From Ramlibacter tataouinensis (GTDB lineage Bacteria > Pseudomonadota > Gammaproteobacteria > Burkholderiales > Burkholderiaceae_C), in NCBI RefSeq assembly GCF_001580455.1, contig NZ_CP010951.1, positions 3,869,001 to 3,933,000 of the forward strand: DNA of 64,000 nt. The letters run 5' to 3'. Of this stretch, positions 47,032 through 55,922 are shown one piece after another. The position numbers and the translations under genes are program-made. The first letter of the stretch is position 1. Every line of letters begins with the position of its first letter. The notes beneath the pieces are model-generated. The model had not been told where the DNA came from, did no database searches, and saw only the letters and a list, made by a program, of their open reading frames with translations.

Positions 47032-48327
47032 ATGCCTCATCAAAACAAATCTCTTGCTTCAGCTGCGCCCGCCTTCAACGGTACCCGGTTCCGGAAGTCC
47101 CTGATCATCCCGGCGCTGTTTGCCGCTGTGCTGGCCGGCTGCGGCGGCGGGGGCGGGGGCGGAAGCACGGAGACCCAGCTGCCCGTGACCGGGGAAGCGT
47201 CGTCGGTGACGGCGGCGCCGAGCCCCGCGCCTTCGAGTCCCGCTGCCGCACCGAGTCCGGCCCCCGCGCCGAGCGCCGCAGCTCCGAGCCCTGCGGCGCA
47301 GGCCGGGTCGCTGATCTTCGGCGTCAACACGCACACCGGCTCGGATGCGAACAGCAACAGCCAGCGCGCCGAGATCATGAAGGAGCGCAACTTCAAGAGT
47401 TCCCGCATGGACCTGTGGGCCGGCGACATGAATGCCTTCCGCGACCAGGTCAACAAGATCCGCGCCAACGGCGGCAAGGTCGAAGTGGCGCTGCAGGTGT
47501 CCTTCCAGTGGGACAGTAGCTGCAGCCCGGACCTCGCCGGGATCGAGCAACGCGCCTACAACGACACCGCGACGCTGGTCAACCAGACCAAGGACATCGT
47601 CTACGACTACGAGCTGCTCAACGAAGTGCAGCTGCGCCCGGAAATCCAGCGCGAAGTGCCCTGGAACAGCGCCGGCAGCTCCACCGCGCCCTACCAGGGC
47701 AAGCCCTGCGTGGCCTCGCTCACCGCGGCGCTCAAGGGCATGTCGCGCGCCATCCAGGACATCCGCGCCAGCTCGGGCCTGCCGCTGAAGGTGATCATGG
47801 GCGCGCTGGGCCGCGACTGGGGCCTGATGACCCACCTGCGCAACAACGGCGTGCAGTGGGACATCACCGGCTGGCACGTGTATCCGCGCCAGGAGCAGGC
47901 CAGCCTGCTGAACGACACCTGGTACGGCGCTGGCGGCCCGCTCGCCCAGCTCGCTTCCTTCGGCAAGCCGGTTCGCATCAACGAGTTCCACTGCGGTGAG
48001 ATCTACGACGGCGCCTACGAGAACCAGGCCGGCATGGCGACGACCGAGAAGTGCCTGAAGGGCCTGACGCGGCACCTGAAGGAGCTGCGCACCCAGACCA
48101 TCGCCAACATCGAGTCGATCCACCTGTACGAACTGCTGGATGAGCCCGGGAAGTCGGCGCCGGAGAGCCGTTTCGGCCTGATGTACAGCCTGTCGCAGCC
48201 CAAGGTCCACCTGTACCTGGCCAGCGCGTTTGCCGGCGGCAGCCTGACCGCGGCCGAGCGCAATGAGCTCACCAGCCGAGGCCTGCTGACCAACGCCGAG
48301 ATCGACGCGATGCAGGTCGCGCCCTAA
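47032..48327 (+). CDS. Lipoprotein glycoside-hydrolase-like protein (copy 1)
   Basis: The 431-residue protein has a lipobox (LAGC, Cys37) followed by a poly-Gly run, a Pro/Ala/Ser linker (about 50-92) and a TIM-barrel-like body that starts FGVNTHTG. Glu198 (YELLNEVQL) and Glu318 (RINEFHCG) fit the acid/base and nucleophile of clan GH-A glycosidases. It should be tethered to the membrane with the linker spanning periplasm or surface. The next gene is a close paralogue. A role in polysaccharide turnover is inferred. ATG 47032 aligns with the paralogue's start. Confidence 0.78.
   Translation: MPHQNKSLASAAPAFNGTRFRKSLIIPALFAAVLAGCGGGGGGGSTETQLPVTGEASSVTAAPSPAPSSPAAAPSPAPAPSAAAPSPAAQAGSLIFGVNTHTGSDANSNSQRAEIMKERNFKSSRMDLWAGDMNAFRDQVNKIRANGGKVEVALQVSFQWDSSCSPDLAGIEQRAYNDTATLVNQTKDIVYDYELLNEVQLRPEIQREVPWNSAGSSTAPYQGKPCVASLTAALKGMSRAIQDIRASSGLPLKVIMGALGRDWGLMTHLRNNGVQWDITGWHVYPRQEQASLLNDTWYGAGGPLAQLASFGKPVRINEFHCGEIYDGAYENQAGMATTEKCLKGLTRHLKELRTQTIANIESIHLYELLDEPGKSAPESRFGLMYSLSQPKVHLYLASAFAGGSLTAAERNELTSRGLLTNAEIDAMQVAP
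47422..48117 (+). repeat. Near-identical block shared with the next gene (copy A)
   Basis: This 696-base stretch aligns without gaps to 48991-49686, offset 1569 bases, with only scattered base changes (some long runs are identical). Sequence on either side diverges much more. It indicates recent duplication or gene conversion between the two glycosidase genes. Confidence 0.85.
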
Positions 48328-48390
48328 GCCTGCCCCTAGGTCTTTCCAGTGTCCCCGGGCGGAAGCATCGCCCGAATTCCCCGCTTCGCC

Positions 48391-49896
48391 ATGCCCGCTC
48401 GACATACCTCGCTTGCTGCAACCGTGCCCGCCGTGACCGCCCCAGCAAGCGGCCGCGAGTTGAGGAACCGCAAATTGCTGATCATCTCGGCGCTTGCCAC
48501 AACTGTGTTGGCGGCTTGCGGTGGAGGTGGAGGTGGGGGAAGCGGAGCTGAAAGCGCGCCCCCGCTGTCGGTCAGCGTTACGCCGCCTGCGACCAGCCCG
48601 GCACCGAGTCCGGCGCCGAGTCCTGCGCCCGCACCGGCACCGAGCACGGCCCCGGCACCGAGTCCTGCGCCTGCACCGGCACCGAGCCCGGCCCCCGCAC
48701 CGAGTCCTGCGCCTGCACCGGCGCCAAGTCCGGCCCCAGCACCGAGTCCTGCACCGGCACCGAGCCCTGCGCCGGCGCCGAGCCCTGCACCTGCGCCGGC
48801 GCCGAGCCCTGCACCTGCGCCGGCGCCGAGCCCGGCCCCGGCGCCGAGTCCCGCTCCCGCGCCGGCACCGTCCGGTGACTTGATTTTCGGCGTCAACATC
48901 CACACCGGTTCGGACGCGAGCACCAACAGCACGCGCGCCGGCATCATGAAGACGCGCAACCTGAAGACGGCGCGCATGGACCTGTGGACCGGCGACATGA
49001 ACGCCTTCCGCGACCAGGTCAACAAGATCCGCGCCAACGGCGGCAAGGTCGAAGTGGCGCTGCAAGTGAACTTCCAGTGGGACAGCAGCTGCAGCCCGGA
49101 CCTCGCCGGCATCGAGCAGCGCGCCTACAACGACACCGCGACGCTGGTCAACCAGACCAAGGACATCGTCTACGACTACGAGCTGCTCAACGAAGTGCAG
49201 CTGCGCCCGGAAATCCAGCGCGAAGTGCCCTGGAACAGCGCCGGCAGCTCCACCGCGCCCTACCAGGGCAAGCCCTGCGTGGCCTCGCTCACCGCGGCGC
49301 TCAAGGGCATGTCGCGCGCGATCCAGGACATCCGCGCCAGCTCGGGCCTGCCGCTGAAGGTGATCATGGGCGCGCTGGGCCGCGACTGGGGCCTGATGAC
49401 CCACCTGAAGCAACAGGGCGTGCAGTGGGACATCACCGGCTGGCACATCTACCCGCGCCAGGAGCAGGCCAGCCTGCTGAACGACACCTGGTACGGCGCT
49501 GGCGGCCCGCTCGCCCAGCTCGCTTCCTTCGGCAAGCCGGTTCGCATCAACGAGTTCCACTGCGGTGAGATCTACGACGGCGCCTACGAGAACCAGGCCG
49601 GCATGGCGACGACCGAGAAGTGCCTGAAGGGCCTGACGCGGCACCTGAAGGAGCTGCGCACCCAGACCATCGCCAACATCGAGTCGGTCCACATCTACGA
49701 GCTGACCGATGAGCCGGGCAAGAGCGCGCCGGAGAACCGCTTCGGCATGATGTACAGCCTGTCGCAGCCCAAGGTCCATCTGTACCTGGCCACCGCCTTC
49801 GCCGGCGGCACGCTGACGACGGGCGAGCGCAACGAGCTCACCAGCCGCGGCCTGCTGACCCATGCCGAGATCGACGCCATGAAGGCGGCGCAGTAA
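48391..49896 (+). CDS. Lipoprotein glycoside-hydrolase-like protein (copy 2)
   Basis: The 501-residue paralogue of the preceding gene has a lipobox LAAC (Cys43), poly-Gly, a long Pro/Ala/Ser linker (about 95 residues, far longer than in copy 1) and the same barrel with LLNEVQL and RINEFHCG catalytic Glu segments. I chose ATG 48391, which aligns with the copy 1 start; an in-frame GTG lies at 48349. It is 63 bases after copy 1, probably one transcript. The catalytic half is nearly identical to copy 1, so both should act on the same glycan. The longer linker may set a different reach. Confidence 0.78.
   Translation: MPARHTSLAATVPAVTAPASGRELRNRKLLIISALATTVLAACGGGGGGGSGAESAPPLSVSVTPPATSPAPSPAPSPAPAPAPSTAPAPSPAPAPAPSPAPAPSPAPAPAPSPAPAPSPAPAPSPAPAPSPAPAPAPSPAPAPAPSPAPAPSPAPAPAPSGDLIFGVNIHTGSDASTNSTRAGIMKTRNLKTARMDLWTGDMNAFRDQVNKIRANGGKVEVALQVNFQWDSSCSPDLAGIEQRAYNDTATLVNQTKDIVYDYELLNEVQLRPEIQREVPWNSAGSSTAPYQGKPCVASLTAALKGMSRAIQDIRASSGLPLKVIMGALGRDWGLMTHLKQQGVQWDITGWHIYPRQEQASLLNDTWYGAGGPLAQLASFGKPVRINEFHCGEIYDGAYENQAGMATTEKCLKGLTRHLKELRTQTIANIESVHIYELTDEPGKSAPENRFGMMYSLSQPKVHLYLATAFAGGTLTTGERNELTSRGLLTHAEIDAMKAAQ
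48595..48870. repeat. GC-rich minisatellite encoding a Pro-Ala-Ser linker
   Basis: About 276 bases of degenerate repeats built from CCGAGTCCTGCGCC- and GCACCGGCG-like units encode runs of PSPAPAPA. Such tracts change length easily by slippage, and the linker is about twice as long as in the neighbouring paralogue. Confidence 0.85.
48991..49686 (+). repeat. Near-identical block shared with the preceding gene (copy B)
   Basis: This block aligns without gaps to 47422-48117. See copy A for the comparison. Confidence 0.85.
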
Positions 49897-49912
49897 GGCG
49901 CCACCCGCCGGA

Positions 49913-49935
49913 GCGCCGGCCGCCATCGCCGGCGC
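49913..49935 (+). terminator. Possible terminator hairpin after the glycosidase pair
   Basis: GCGCCGGC, a seven-base loop, then GCCGGCGC form a perfect eight-base stem 17 bases after the stop codon. No T-run follows, so it may be a weak or Rho-assisted end. Confidence 0.35.
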
Positions 49936-50108
49936 GGAGTCGGTTGCATGCCGATGCAGCAGTTGCGCAGCCTGCATGAGCTGCGGATGGCGAGCCTGCC
50001 GCGATGATCGGTGCCGTCGCGCAGCCCGGGAGGAGGAAGCCTTGGGGTTGCCGCGCCAGTGATCGCGTGTTCGCCGCAAGGCGAATCAACTCGAGGAGAT
50101 TCGTCACC

Positions 50109-51905
50109 ATGCGTGCGCCTCGTTCGATGATCCGCCTCTCCGCAGTCCTGTTGCTGTTGCCGGGAGGCTTGTCGGTTCATGCCGTCGAATACGAAGTGGC
50201 CGGCGGCAAGCTCACTGTCACCGGGTCGGTCACTGCCGGCGGCTCCTGGCGGACGGACTCGCAGGACACCACGCTGCTGCCGAATGTGAACAGCTCGCAG
50301 GTGGGCATCGTCGGCAACGCGATCACGCCGGCCGCCGGCCGCAACCAGGACGACGGCAACCTCAACTACAGCAAGGGTGACCCGGTGTCGCAGGTCATGA
50401 ACGGCTACCTCGCGCTGGAGTACAAGCAGGGGGCCTATGGCGCGGCGGCGAGCGTCAAGGCCTGGTACGACTACCTGCTGGAACACGGCGGTGTCCCTTG
50501 GGGCAATATCCCGAACCGCTACACGCCCGATGCCAGTCTGGGTGACGGCGGTGCCCAGCCCCGCACGCAGTTCAGCGGCGTCGCGATCGACAACCTCAAG
50601 GTGTTCGGCCGCAACGAGGTCGGCGGCTTGCCGCTCGACTGGACCCTGGGCTGGCAGAAACTCGATTGGGGCAACCGACTGCTGGTGATCGGTGGCCTGC
50701 GCGACCTCAACCCGATCGACATCCCGGCGCTCACCCGGCCCGGCATGCTGCAGCGGGACCAGGAGACGCGCATCCCGGTGCCGCAGATCTTCGCCAAGCT
50801 CGGCGTCTCGAAGTCGACCAGCATCGAGGGCTTCTACCAGTTCCACTTCGAGCGCAACGCGCCCAACCAGTGCGGCACCTTCTACACGGCGGTGGACTAC
50901 TTCTCGGATGGCTGCAACGCGGTGACGCTGGGCAACGATTCCGATCGCGTTGCCCTTGCGACGGGCAACTTCATTCCGCGTGCGCCCAACGTGATGCCCT
51001 CCAACTCCGGCCAGGGCGGGCTGGCCGTGCTGCACACGGTCGACGAATGGGACACCAAGTTCGGTCTCTACGCCACCCGCTTCCACTCGCGGGCCGGCTT
51101 CAGCGGCATCTACAAGTCGCTGCGTGCCGGGGCGCCTTTCTTGCCGAACGATCCCGGCGGCCTGAACCCGAGGTACTTCACCGAGTTCCCGGAGGGCATC
51201 AACATGTTCGGCGGCAGCTTCGAAACCAAGGTCAAGGGTGGCCTGATCTTCGGCGAACTGACCTACCGTCCGAACCAGCCGCTGCAGTTCAACGCGGCCG
51301 ACCTCGTGGCGGCGGCCGTATCCAACGTCGCGCCGACGCCGCTGCGGGCCAGGATGAACGCGCTGGGGCCGGGCGGCACCCTGAGCGGATTCGAGCGGCA
51401 CAAGAACGTGCAGTTCCAGCTCGGCGAGGTGGGGCAAGTTCCGAAGGTGCTTGGCGCGGCGGGCCTCAACTGGGGCGCCGAGGTGGTTTACAAGGGCGTG
51501 CCGGACCTGCCGGATCCTTCGGTGACGCGCTTCGGCCGCAGCGACATCTTCGGGCAGGGGCCGGTCAACGGCGTCTGCCCGCCGCCGGCGGTCGCGATCC
51601 AGTGCACCACCGACGGCTACGTATCGCGCCATGCATGGGGCTATCGCGTGTTTGGCGGCCTGCGCTATGCCAACGTGGCCGATGGCGTCGACCTCGTACC
51701 CGCCATCCTCTTCGGCCAGGACGTCAAGGGCTGGTCCGGCGACGCCGGTATCCTCGAGGGCCGCAAGCTGGTCCTGGCATCGCTGCGGGCCGTCTTCCGT
51801 GGAGGTTTCGTGGCCGAAGTCGCCTGGTTCCCGACCTGGGGCGGCACCTACAACAACCAGCGCGATCGCAGCGCGATCCAGGTGTTCGTCGGCCAGCGCT
51901 TCTGA
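50109..51905 (+). CDS. DUF1302 outer-membrane protein
   Basis: The 598-residue protein has a signal peptide (ending SVHAVEYEV) and the DUF1302 layout: an N-terminal strand-rich GKLTVTGSVTAGGSWRT, WTLGWQKLDWGNRLLVIGGLRDLNPIDIPALTRPGM, and a C-terminal strand ending in Phe (VFVGQRF). DUF1302 proteins are predicted outer-membrane barrels, usually paired with a DUF1329 lipoprotein in hydrophobic-compound or lipid export/uptake loci. No DUF1329 gene is next to it here. ATG 50109 follows GAGGAG. Function is inferred from the family only. Confidence 0.82.
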   Translation: MRAPRSMIRLSAVLLLLPGGLSVHAVEYEVAGGKLTVTGSVTAGGSWRTDSQDTTLLPNVNSSQVGIVGNAITPAAGRNQDDGNLNYSKGDPVSQVMNGYLALEYKQGAYGAAASVKAWYDYLLEHGGVPWGNIPNRYTPDASLGDGGAQPRTQFSGVAIDNLKVFGRNEVGGLPLDWTLGWQKLDWGNRLLVIGGLRDLNPIDIPALTRPGMLQRDQETRIPVPQIFAKLGVSKSTSIEGFYQFHFERNAPNQCGTFYTAVDYFSDGCNAVTLGNDSDRVALATGNFIPRAPNVMPSNSGQGGLAVLHTVDEWDTKFGLYATRFHSRAGFSGIYKSLRAGAPFLPNDPGGLNPRYFTEFPEGINMFGGSFETKVKGGLIFGELTYRPNQPLQFNAADLVAAAVSNVAPTPLRARMNALGPGGTLSGFERHKNVQFQLGEVGQVPKVLGAAGLNWGAEVVYKGVPDLPDPSVTRFGRSDIFGQGPVNGVCPPPAVAIQCTTDGYVSRHAWGYRVFGGLRYANVADGVDLVPAILFGQDVKGWSGDAGILEGRKLVLASLRAVFRGGFVAEVAWFPTWGGTYNNQRDRSAIQVFVGQRF

Positions 51906-52033
51906 TGAGCCGCCCCGCGGGCGGCCCGGGGCTGTCCGCCATCACCGCTCACCGAACGAGACGGCGTCCGACACGGGCAGGAGACTCCCGTTCCAACAAT
52001 GCACATCCGCATTCACTGGAATCGGGGGCCCCC

Positions 52034-52462
52034 ATGAGCATCTTCAAGGACATCCTCAACAAGATCTTCCATCGCGGCGGCGGCGAACAGGCGCAGACGC
52101 CTGCGGCGTCTGCAGAGGCCCCCATGCCATCGGGCGCCGACGCCGCGACCGCCGGCCTCGCGGCGCAGGCGGCAGCCACGGCGGAGGCAGTCGCTGCCAT
52201 GCCGCCGGTGGATGTCGAGGCCGTGCTGAATGAAATCGCGGCACAGAACAGCCAGAAGCTGAACTGGCGCACGTCCATCGTGGACCTGATGAAGCTGCTG
52301 GACCTGGATAGCAGCTTCAAGGCGCGGAAGGATCTTGCGACCGAGCTCGGCTACACGGGTGCCCTGGATGGCTCGGCCGAGATGAACACCTGGCTGCACC
52401 GGCAGGTGATGACCAAGCTGGCGCAGAACGGCGGCAAGGTGCCGGCCGAGCTCAGGGACTGA
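52034..52462 (+). CDS. DUF3597-family protein
   Basis: The 142-residue protein begins MSIFKDILNKIFHRG, has an Ala-rich spacer (about 20-60) and the DUF3597 core VDVEAVLNEIAAQNSQKLNWRTSIVDLMKLLDLDSSFKARKDLATELGYTG followed by NTWLHRQVMTKLAQNGGKVP. It has no signal peptide. The family resembles small LysM-less stress-associated proteins of unknown function. It stands 128 bases after the DUF1302 gene. The usual family length is about 130-150 residues, which fits. Confidence 0.85.
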   Translation: MSIFKDILNKIFHRGGGEQAQTPAASAEAPMPSGADAATAGLAAQAAATAEAVAAMPPVDVEAVLNEIAAQNSQKLNWRTSIVDLMKLLDLDSSFKARKDLATELGYTGALDGSAEMNTWLHRQVMTKLAQNGGKVPAELRD

Positions 52463-52481
52463 CCAGGCGTTCCGGAGGCGA

Positions 52482-52688
52482 CTACTTGGTCGCCCTGTTG
52501 CCGATGTAGGCGCCAGCCGCGGCGCCGCCGACGGTGCCTAGCGTGCTGCCGCCAGTCACGGCGTGGCCTGCCACGCCGCCGAGCGCGGCACCACCCACTG
52601 TGCCGGCGGTATTGCGGTCCATGCTGGCACAGCCGGCCAGCGTCGTCAGGAATACGGCCAGAGCGGCCGCGAAGAGCTTCGTTTTCAT
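52482..52688 (-). CDS. Small glycine-zipper lipoprotein (OsmB/YmgG-like)
   Basis: The 68-residue protein has a lipobox (LAGC, about residue 18) and a glycine-zipper hairpin (TAGTVGGAALGGVAGHAVTGGSTLGTVGGAAAGAYIGNRATK). The start at 52686-52688 is the signal-peptide Met; a longer frame begins upstream but lacks sense. OsmB-like lipoproteins are small envelope-stress proteins. It converges on the DUF3597 gene with 19 bases between. Confidence 0.8.
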   Translation of the reverse strand: MKTKLFAAALAVFLTTLAGCASMDRNTAGTVGGAALGGVAGHAVTGGSTLGTVGGAAAGAYIGNRATK

Positions 52689-52970
52689 CGTGTACCTCTC
52701 CTGTTGCATTGCCAGGCGCGGGAGCCGCTTGGCCCCGGCTTGTTCAGCCTGTCATGCCAGTCTAGGCAGCGGCTGAGTCGCGCCGATGTAGGAAAGGGAG
52801 GCCGCAGGCGGTCGGTCCATGGCCTGCCTGCCGGGCAGCGCGCGCCGGACAAGGTCGGGAAAACTGAGTGTGGGGGCCGGCGACTCGGCTTTCGGCGATG
52901 GTCGTCCGCTACCATCCCCACTCATCACGAATCACGCTGGCGGATCACCCAGCGGGTCTCCACGAAACCG

Positions 52971-55664
52971 GTGCCAGCGCAGAAATCCAGGCCCACCTTG
53001 GCTTTGCTCGAGAGCAAGCTGCGCCCTCTCTTGGGCGCACGGACGCCCATCGCACGTCCGCGTCTGGCGCTTCCCGCGGACTTGGTGCGAGGGCGCATCA
53101 AAGCGGTCCTGGTCGTGGCGCCGGCCGGCTACGGCAAGTCGACGCTGATGGCACAGTGGTTCGAATCGTTGCGCGGCGAGCAGGAAGCGCAGGCGTCCTG
53201 GCTCAACCTGGACGAGAACGACAACGACCCCGAGCGCCTGCTGCACTACCTGATCGCCGCGTTGCAGGCGGCCATTCCGGAACTGCGCAGAGATCCCACA
53301 CTGGATTTCCAGGCGCCCGTGACCACGGAAGCCAAGCTCGATGCGCTCGGCGCCCGGCTCGCAGACTTCGATCGCAAGCTGGTGCTGTTCATCGACGACG
53401 CCCATGTGTTGGCGGATGGCCAGGCCCTGCAGGTCTTCGAGTGGCTGGTCCGCTTCGCCGGCGACAGCCTGCGTTTCGTCATCGGTTGCCGGCAGGTGCC
53501 GCGCGTGGGCATGCCGGAACTCAGGCTGCGCGGTGAGTTGGTCGAACTCGACCAGTCCGCTATGGCCTTCACCACCGATGAAGTCGAGAGCTTTTGGCAT
53601 GAGCGGCAACTTGGACCGTTGGACCGCAGGGCGTTTGCGACCCTTCTCGAGAAGACGGAGGGCTGGGCCGCCGTGATCGAGCTGTTGACGCTGGCGCTCA
53701 ACGAAGAGCCCAATGCCGCGAAGCTGATCGCCGACTTCTCGGCCACGGAGCGCGGCGTGGTGGAATACCTGGGCGAGGTGGTGTTCGGGCGGCTGGCTGC
53801 CCAGCAGCGCGAGCAGATCCATCGCCTGGCCCAGTTCGACAGGTTCTGCGCCGAACTGGCCCTGCAGGCCTGCGGGCCCGGTGTGCCGGACGACTTGCTG
53901 GCTGAGCTGCAACGGCGCAGGCTGTTCGTCATTCCTCTCGATCGCAAAGGCCAGTGGTTCCGTTTCCATCACCTGGTGCGCGACTACCTGCGGCGCCAGC
54001 TGCCTCGGGGCCTCGCGGATACCACGCGGCAGACGCTGCTGGCCGGTGGCCAGTGGTTCCATGACAACGGCATGCCCGATGACGCAATCGACTGCGCCGT
54101 GCGTGCCCAGGCCTGGGACCAGGCCTGCCAGTGGCTGGCCGCCTCGATCGGGAGCCAGGCCCGGCGCATGGGTTCGGGCACCAGCGTGGCGCGCTGGATG
54201 CCCCTGATTCCCCGGGAGCAGATCGACCGCTATCCCCAGATCCGCATCAGCTACATGTCCACCCTGGCCTATCACCAGGAGAAGGAGCTGCTGCAGCGTG
54301 AGCTCGCCGACTTCGAATCGCTGATTCACGCCTGGGAGCGCTCCGGCGGGCGGGACGCGAACGACATGGATGCGATGCGCAGCACGCTGGCGCTGCACCG
54401 GCTGATGTGGCGGGCCCTGAGCGACGGCGGTGTGGACATGCTGCCGCACGCGCAGGCCTGGCTGGAACGCTGGCCGCAGGCGCGGCCCCGCATGCTGGGC
54501 GATGCGCTGATCGCTGCGGCCTACGCCTGCAAGACGGCCGGCGAGATCGACCGCGGCATCGACTACGCGTCTCGCGCGCGCCAGACCCTCTCCGGGCATG
54601 GCGGTCCCTTCGGGGTGTCGCGCAGCATGCTCGTCACGGCGGTGCTGTGGCTCAAGCGTGGCGACTACCGGGCGGCCCAGTCGGTCAGCGAAGAGGGCCT
54701 GCGCTTCGTCGCCGAAAAGCTCAATCGGCACCCGGAGCACATGGCCTACCACCACGCGGTGCTCTCCGCAGTCCAGTACGAGTTCGACGACATGGCGCAA
54801 GCGGTCAAGGAGCTCGAAAGCGAACTCGCCGCGGTGGACGCGACCGGCATCGCGGACGTGCTGATCCTGATCTACCTGACGCGAGCGCGCCTGCAGTTCC
54901 TGCAGGGCGAGCGAGATGCCGGCCTGGAGGCGCTGAGCCTGGGCCGGCGGCTGGGCGTGCGCCGCGAACTGCCGCGCCTGACCATCACGCTGGCGGCCGA
55001 GGAGTGCACCTGGCTGTGCCGCTTTGGCGAACAGGCGGCGGCGCTGGACCTGGCGCGCCAGTTCGGCTTCGATCGCCGGGAATTCACCGGCTATGACCTG
55101 CTGGCCGACAAGGCGGCGCGCATCGGTCCGCGGCTGCTGCTTGCCAAGTCGCCCGAACAGGCGCTGGTCCAGCTCGAGCCGGCGATCGTCCGCAGCCGGG
55201 AGAAGGGCTTCCATCACCGCCACGTCGAGTTGTTGATCCTGCAGGCGATGGCCCTGGTGCGCAGCGGGCGCGAGGCCGATGCCGCGGGCGCATGGGCGGC
55301 CGCGCTGGAACTGGGAGAGCGCTTCGGCTACCGCCGTGTGTTCCTGGACGACGCGGAGATGGTCGCCACGCTGTCCCAGGCCGCCAGGGGGAGGAAAGAG
55401 GTTCCGCGGCCCGCCTGGTTGCAAGCCAGGCCGAAGGCGGTCCTGCTCGAATCGGACGAGCAGCTCACGCGCAAGGAACTGCGCATCCTCAAGCATCTGG
55501 ATTCCGGCCGCTCCAATGGCGAGATCGCCGAATCGCTGTTCATCTCCGAGGGCACGCTGAAATGGCACCTGCGCAACCTCTACCGCAAGCTCGGCTGCAA
55601 GAACCGCAGCGGCGCGATCGCCGCGGCCCGGCGCCGCGGGGTCATTGAGAACGGGCCGGCCTAG
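52971..55664 (+). CDS. MalT-like LAL-type LuxR regulator
   Basis: The 897-residue regulator has an N-terminal STAND NTPase (Walker A APAGYGKS at 50-57, Walker B VLFIDDAH), a middle helical repeat region (about 330-810) and a C-terminal LuxR HTH (LTRKELRILKHLDSGRSNGEIAESLFISEGTLKWHLRNLYRKLGCKNRSGAI). MalT-type proteins bind an inducer and ATP, form oligomers and activate nearby genes. No ATG fits the frame; GTG 52971 gives the family N-terminus KSRPTLALLESKL. It precedes the acyl-CoA operon on the same strand and is the best candidate for its activator. Confidence 0.85.
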   Translation: MPAQKSRPTLALLESKLRPLLGARTPIARPRLALPADLVRGRIKAVLVVAPAGYGKSTLMAQWFESLRGEQEAQASWLNLDENDNDPERLLHYLIAALQAAIPELRRDPTLDFQAPVTTEAKLDALGARLADFDRKLVLFIDDAHVLADGQALQVFEWLVRFAGDSLRFVIGCRQVPRVGMPELRLRGELVELDQSAMAFTTDEVESFWHERQLGPLDRRAFATLLEKTEGWAAVIELLTLALNEEPNAAKLIADFSATERGVVEYLGEVVFGRLAAQQREQIHRLAQFDRFCAELALQACGPGVPDDLLAELQRRRLFVIPLDRKGQWFRFHHLVRDYLRRQLPRGLADTTRQTLLAGGQWFHDNGMPDDAIDCAVRAQAWDQACQWLAASIGSQARRMGSGTSVARWMPLIPREQIDRYPQIRISYMSTLAYHQEKELLQRELADFESLIHAWERSGGRDANDMDAMRSTLALHRLMWRALSDGGVDMLPHAQAWLERWPQARPRMLGDALIAAAYACKTAGEIDRGIDYASRARQTLSGHGGPFGVSRSMLVTAVLWLKRGDYRAAQSVSEEGLRFVAEKLNRHPEHMAYHHAVLSAVQYEFDDMAQAVKELESELAAVDATGIADVLILIYLTRARLQFLQGERDAGLEALSLGRRLGVRRELPRLTITLAAEECTWLCRFGEQAAALDLARQFGFDRREFTGYDLLADKAARIGPRLLLAKSPEQALVQLEPAIVRSREKGFHHRHVELLILQAMALVRSGREADAAGAWAAALELGERFGYRRVFLDDAEMVATLSQAARGRKEVPRPAWLQARPKAVLLESDEQLTRKELRILKHLDSGRSNGEIAESLFISEGTLKWHLRNLYRKLGCKNRSGAIAAARRRGVIENGPA

Positions 55665-55694
55665 CGGCAGGGCACTGCTCAGCTACCACTCCTG

Positions 55695-55712
55695 GCGGCC
55701 CGGCAGGGCCGC
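55695..55712 (+). terminator. Possible terminator hairpin after the LAL gene
   Basis: GCGGCCC, loop GGCA, then GGGCCGC form a perfect seven-base stem 30 bases after the stop. The downstream bases are A-rich rather than T-rich, so an intrinsic terminator on this strand is doubtful. Confidence 0.3.
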
Positions 55713-55729
55713 GCAAAAACCTCACTTTT

Positions 55730-55751
55730 GGAGGGTTGGAACCAACCCTCC
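55730..55751. promoter_or_regulatory. Perfect 22-base palindrome before the acyl-CoA operon
   Basis: The ten-base arm GGAGGGTTGG is mirrored exactly around a central AA, giving a fully symmetric site 171 bases before the thiolase start and 65 bases after the LAL gene stop. It looks like an operator rather than a hairpin (no loop). The binder could be the LAL protein or another regulator. Confidence 0.6.
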
Positions 55752-55922
55752 CGGCCCGTAACCTTGCAGGACTCGTGACGGCAGCGCAATGACAGGCGTT
55801 GCCAGCGCAGACACCGCGCAATGGACGAACGGCGCCAACCCACCCAGGCTGATTTGGGCGCCACGCCTTCGGATCGCCATGCGCATTCCCCAGCCAACCA
55901 TCCAAGGAAACGGATTTACCTC

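Noticed and set aside
46907..47104. A 65-codon frame before the first glycosidase lipoprotein
   Set aside because: It overlaps the better-supported start at 47032, its ribosome-binding site is poor and the product is Arg/Leu/Pro low-complexity.
47059..50079. A 1006-codon open frame on the minus strand across both glycosidase genes
   Set aside because: It is antisense to two convincing genes, has low-complexity Arg/Ala/Gly translation and no motif. Long antisense frames are expected at this GC content.
52932..55568. An 878-codon antisense frame opposite the LAL regulator
   Set aside because: It is the mirror of a well-supported gene with Walker and LuxR motifs. Its translation is rich in Arg, His and Gln with no family signature.
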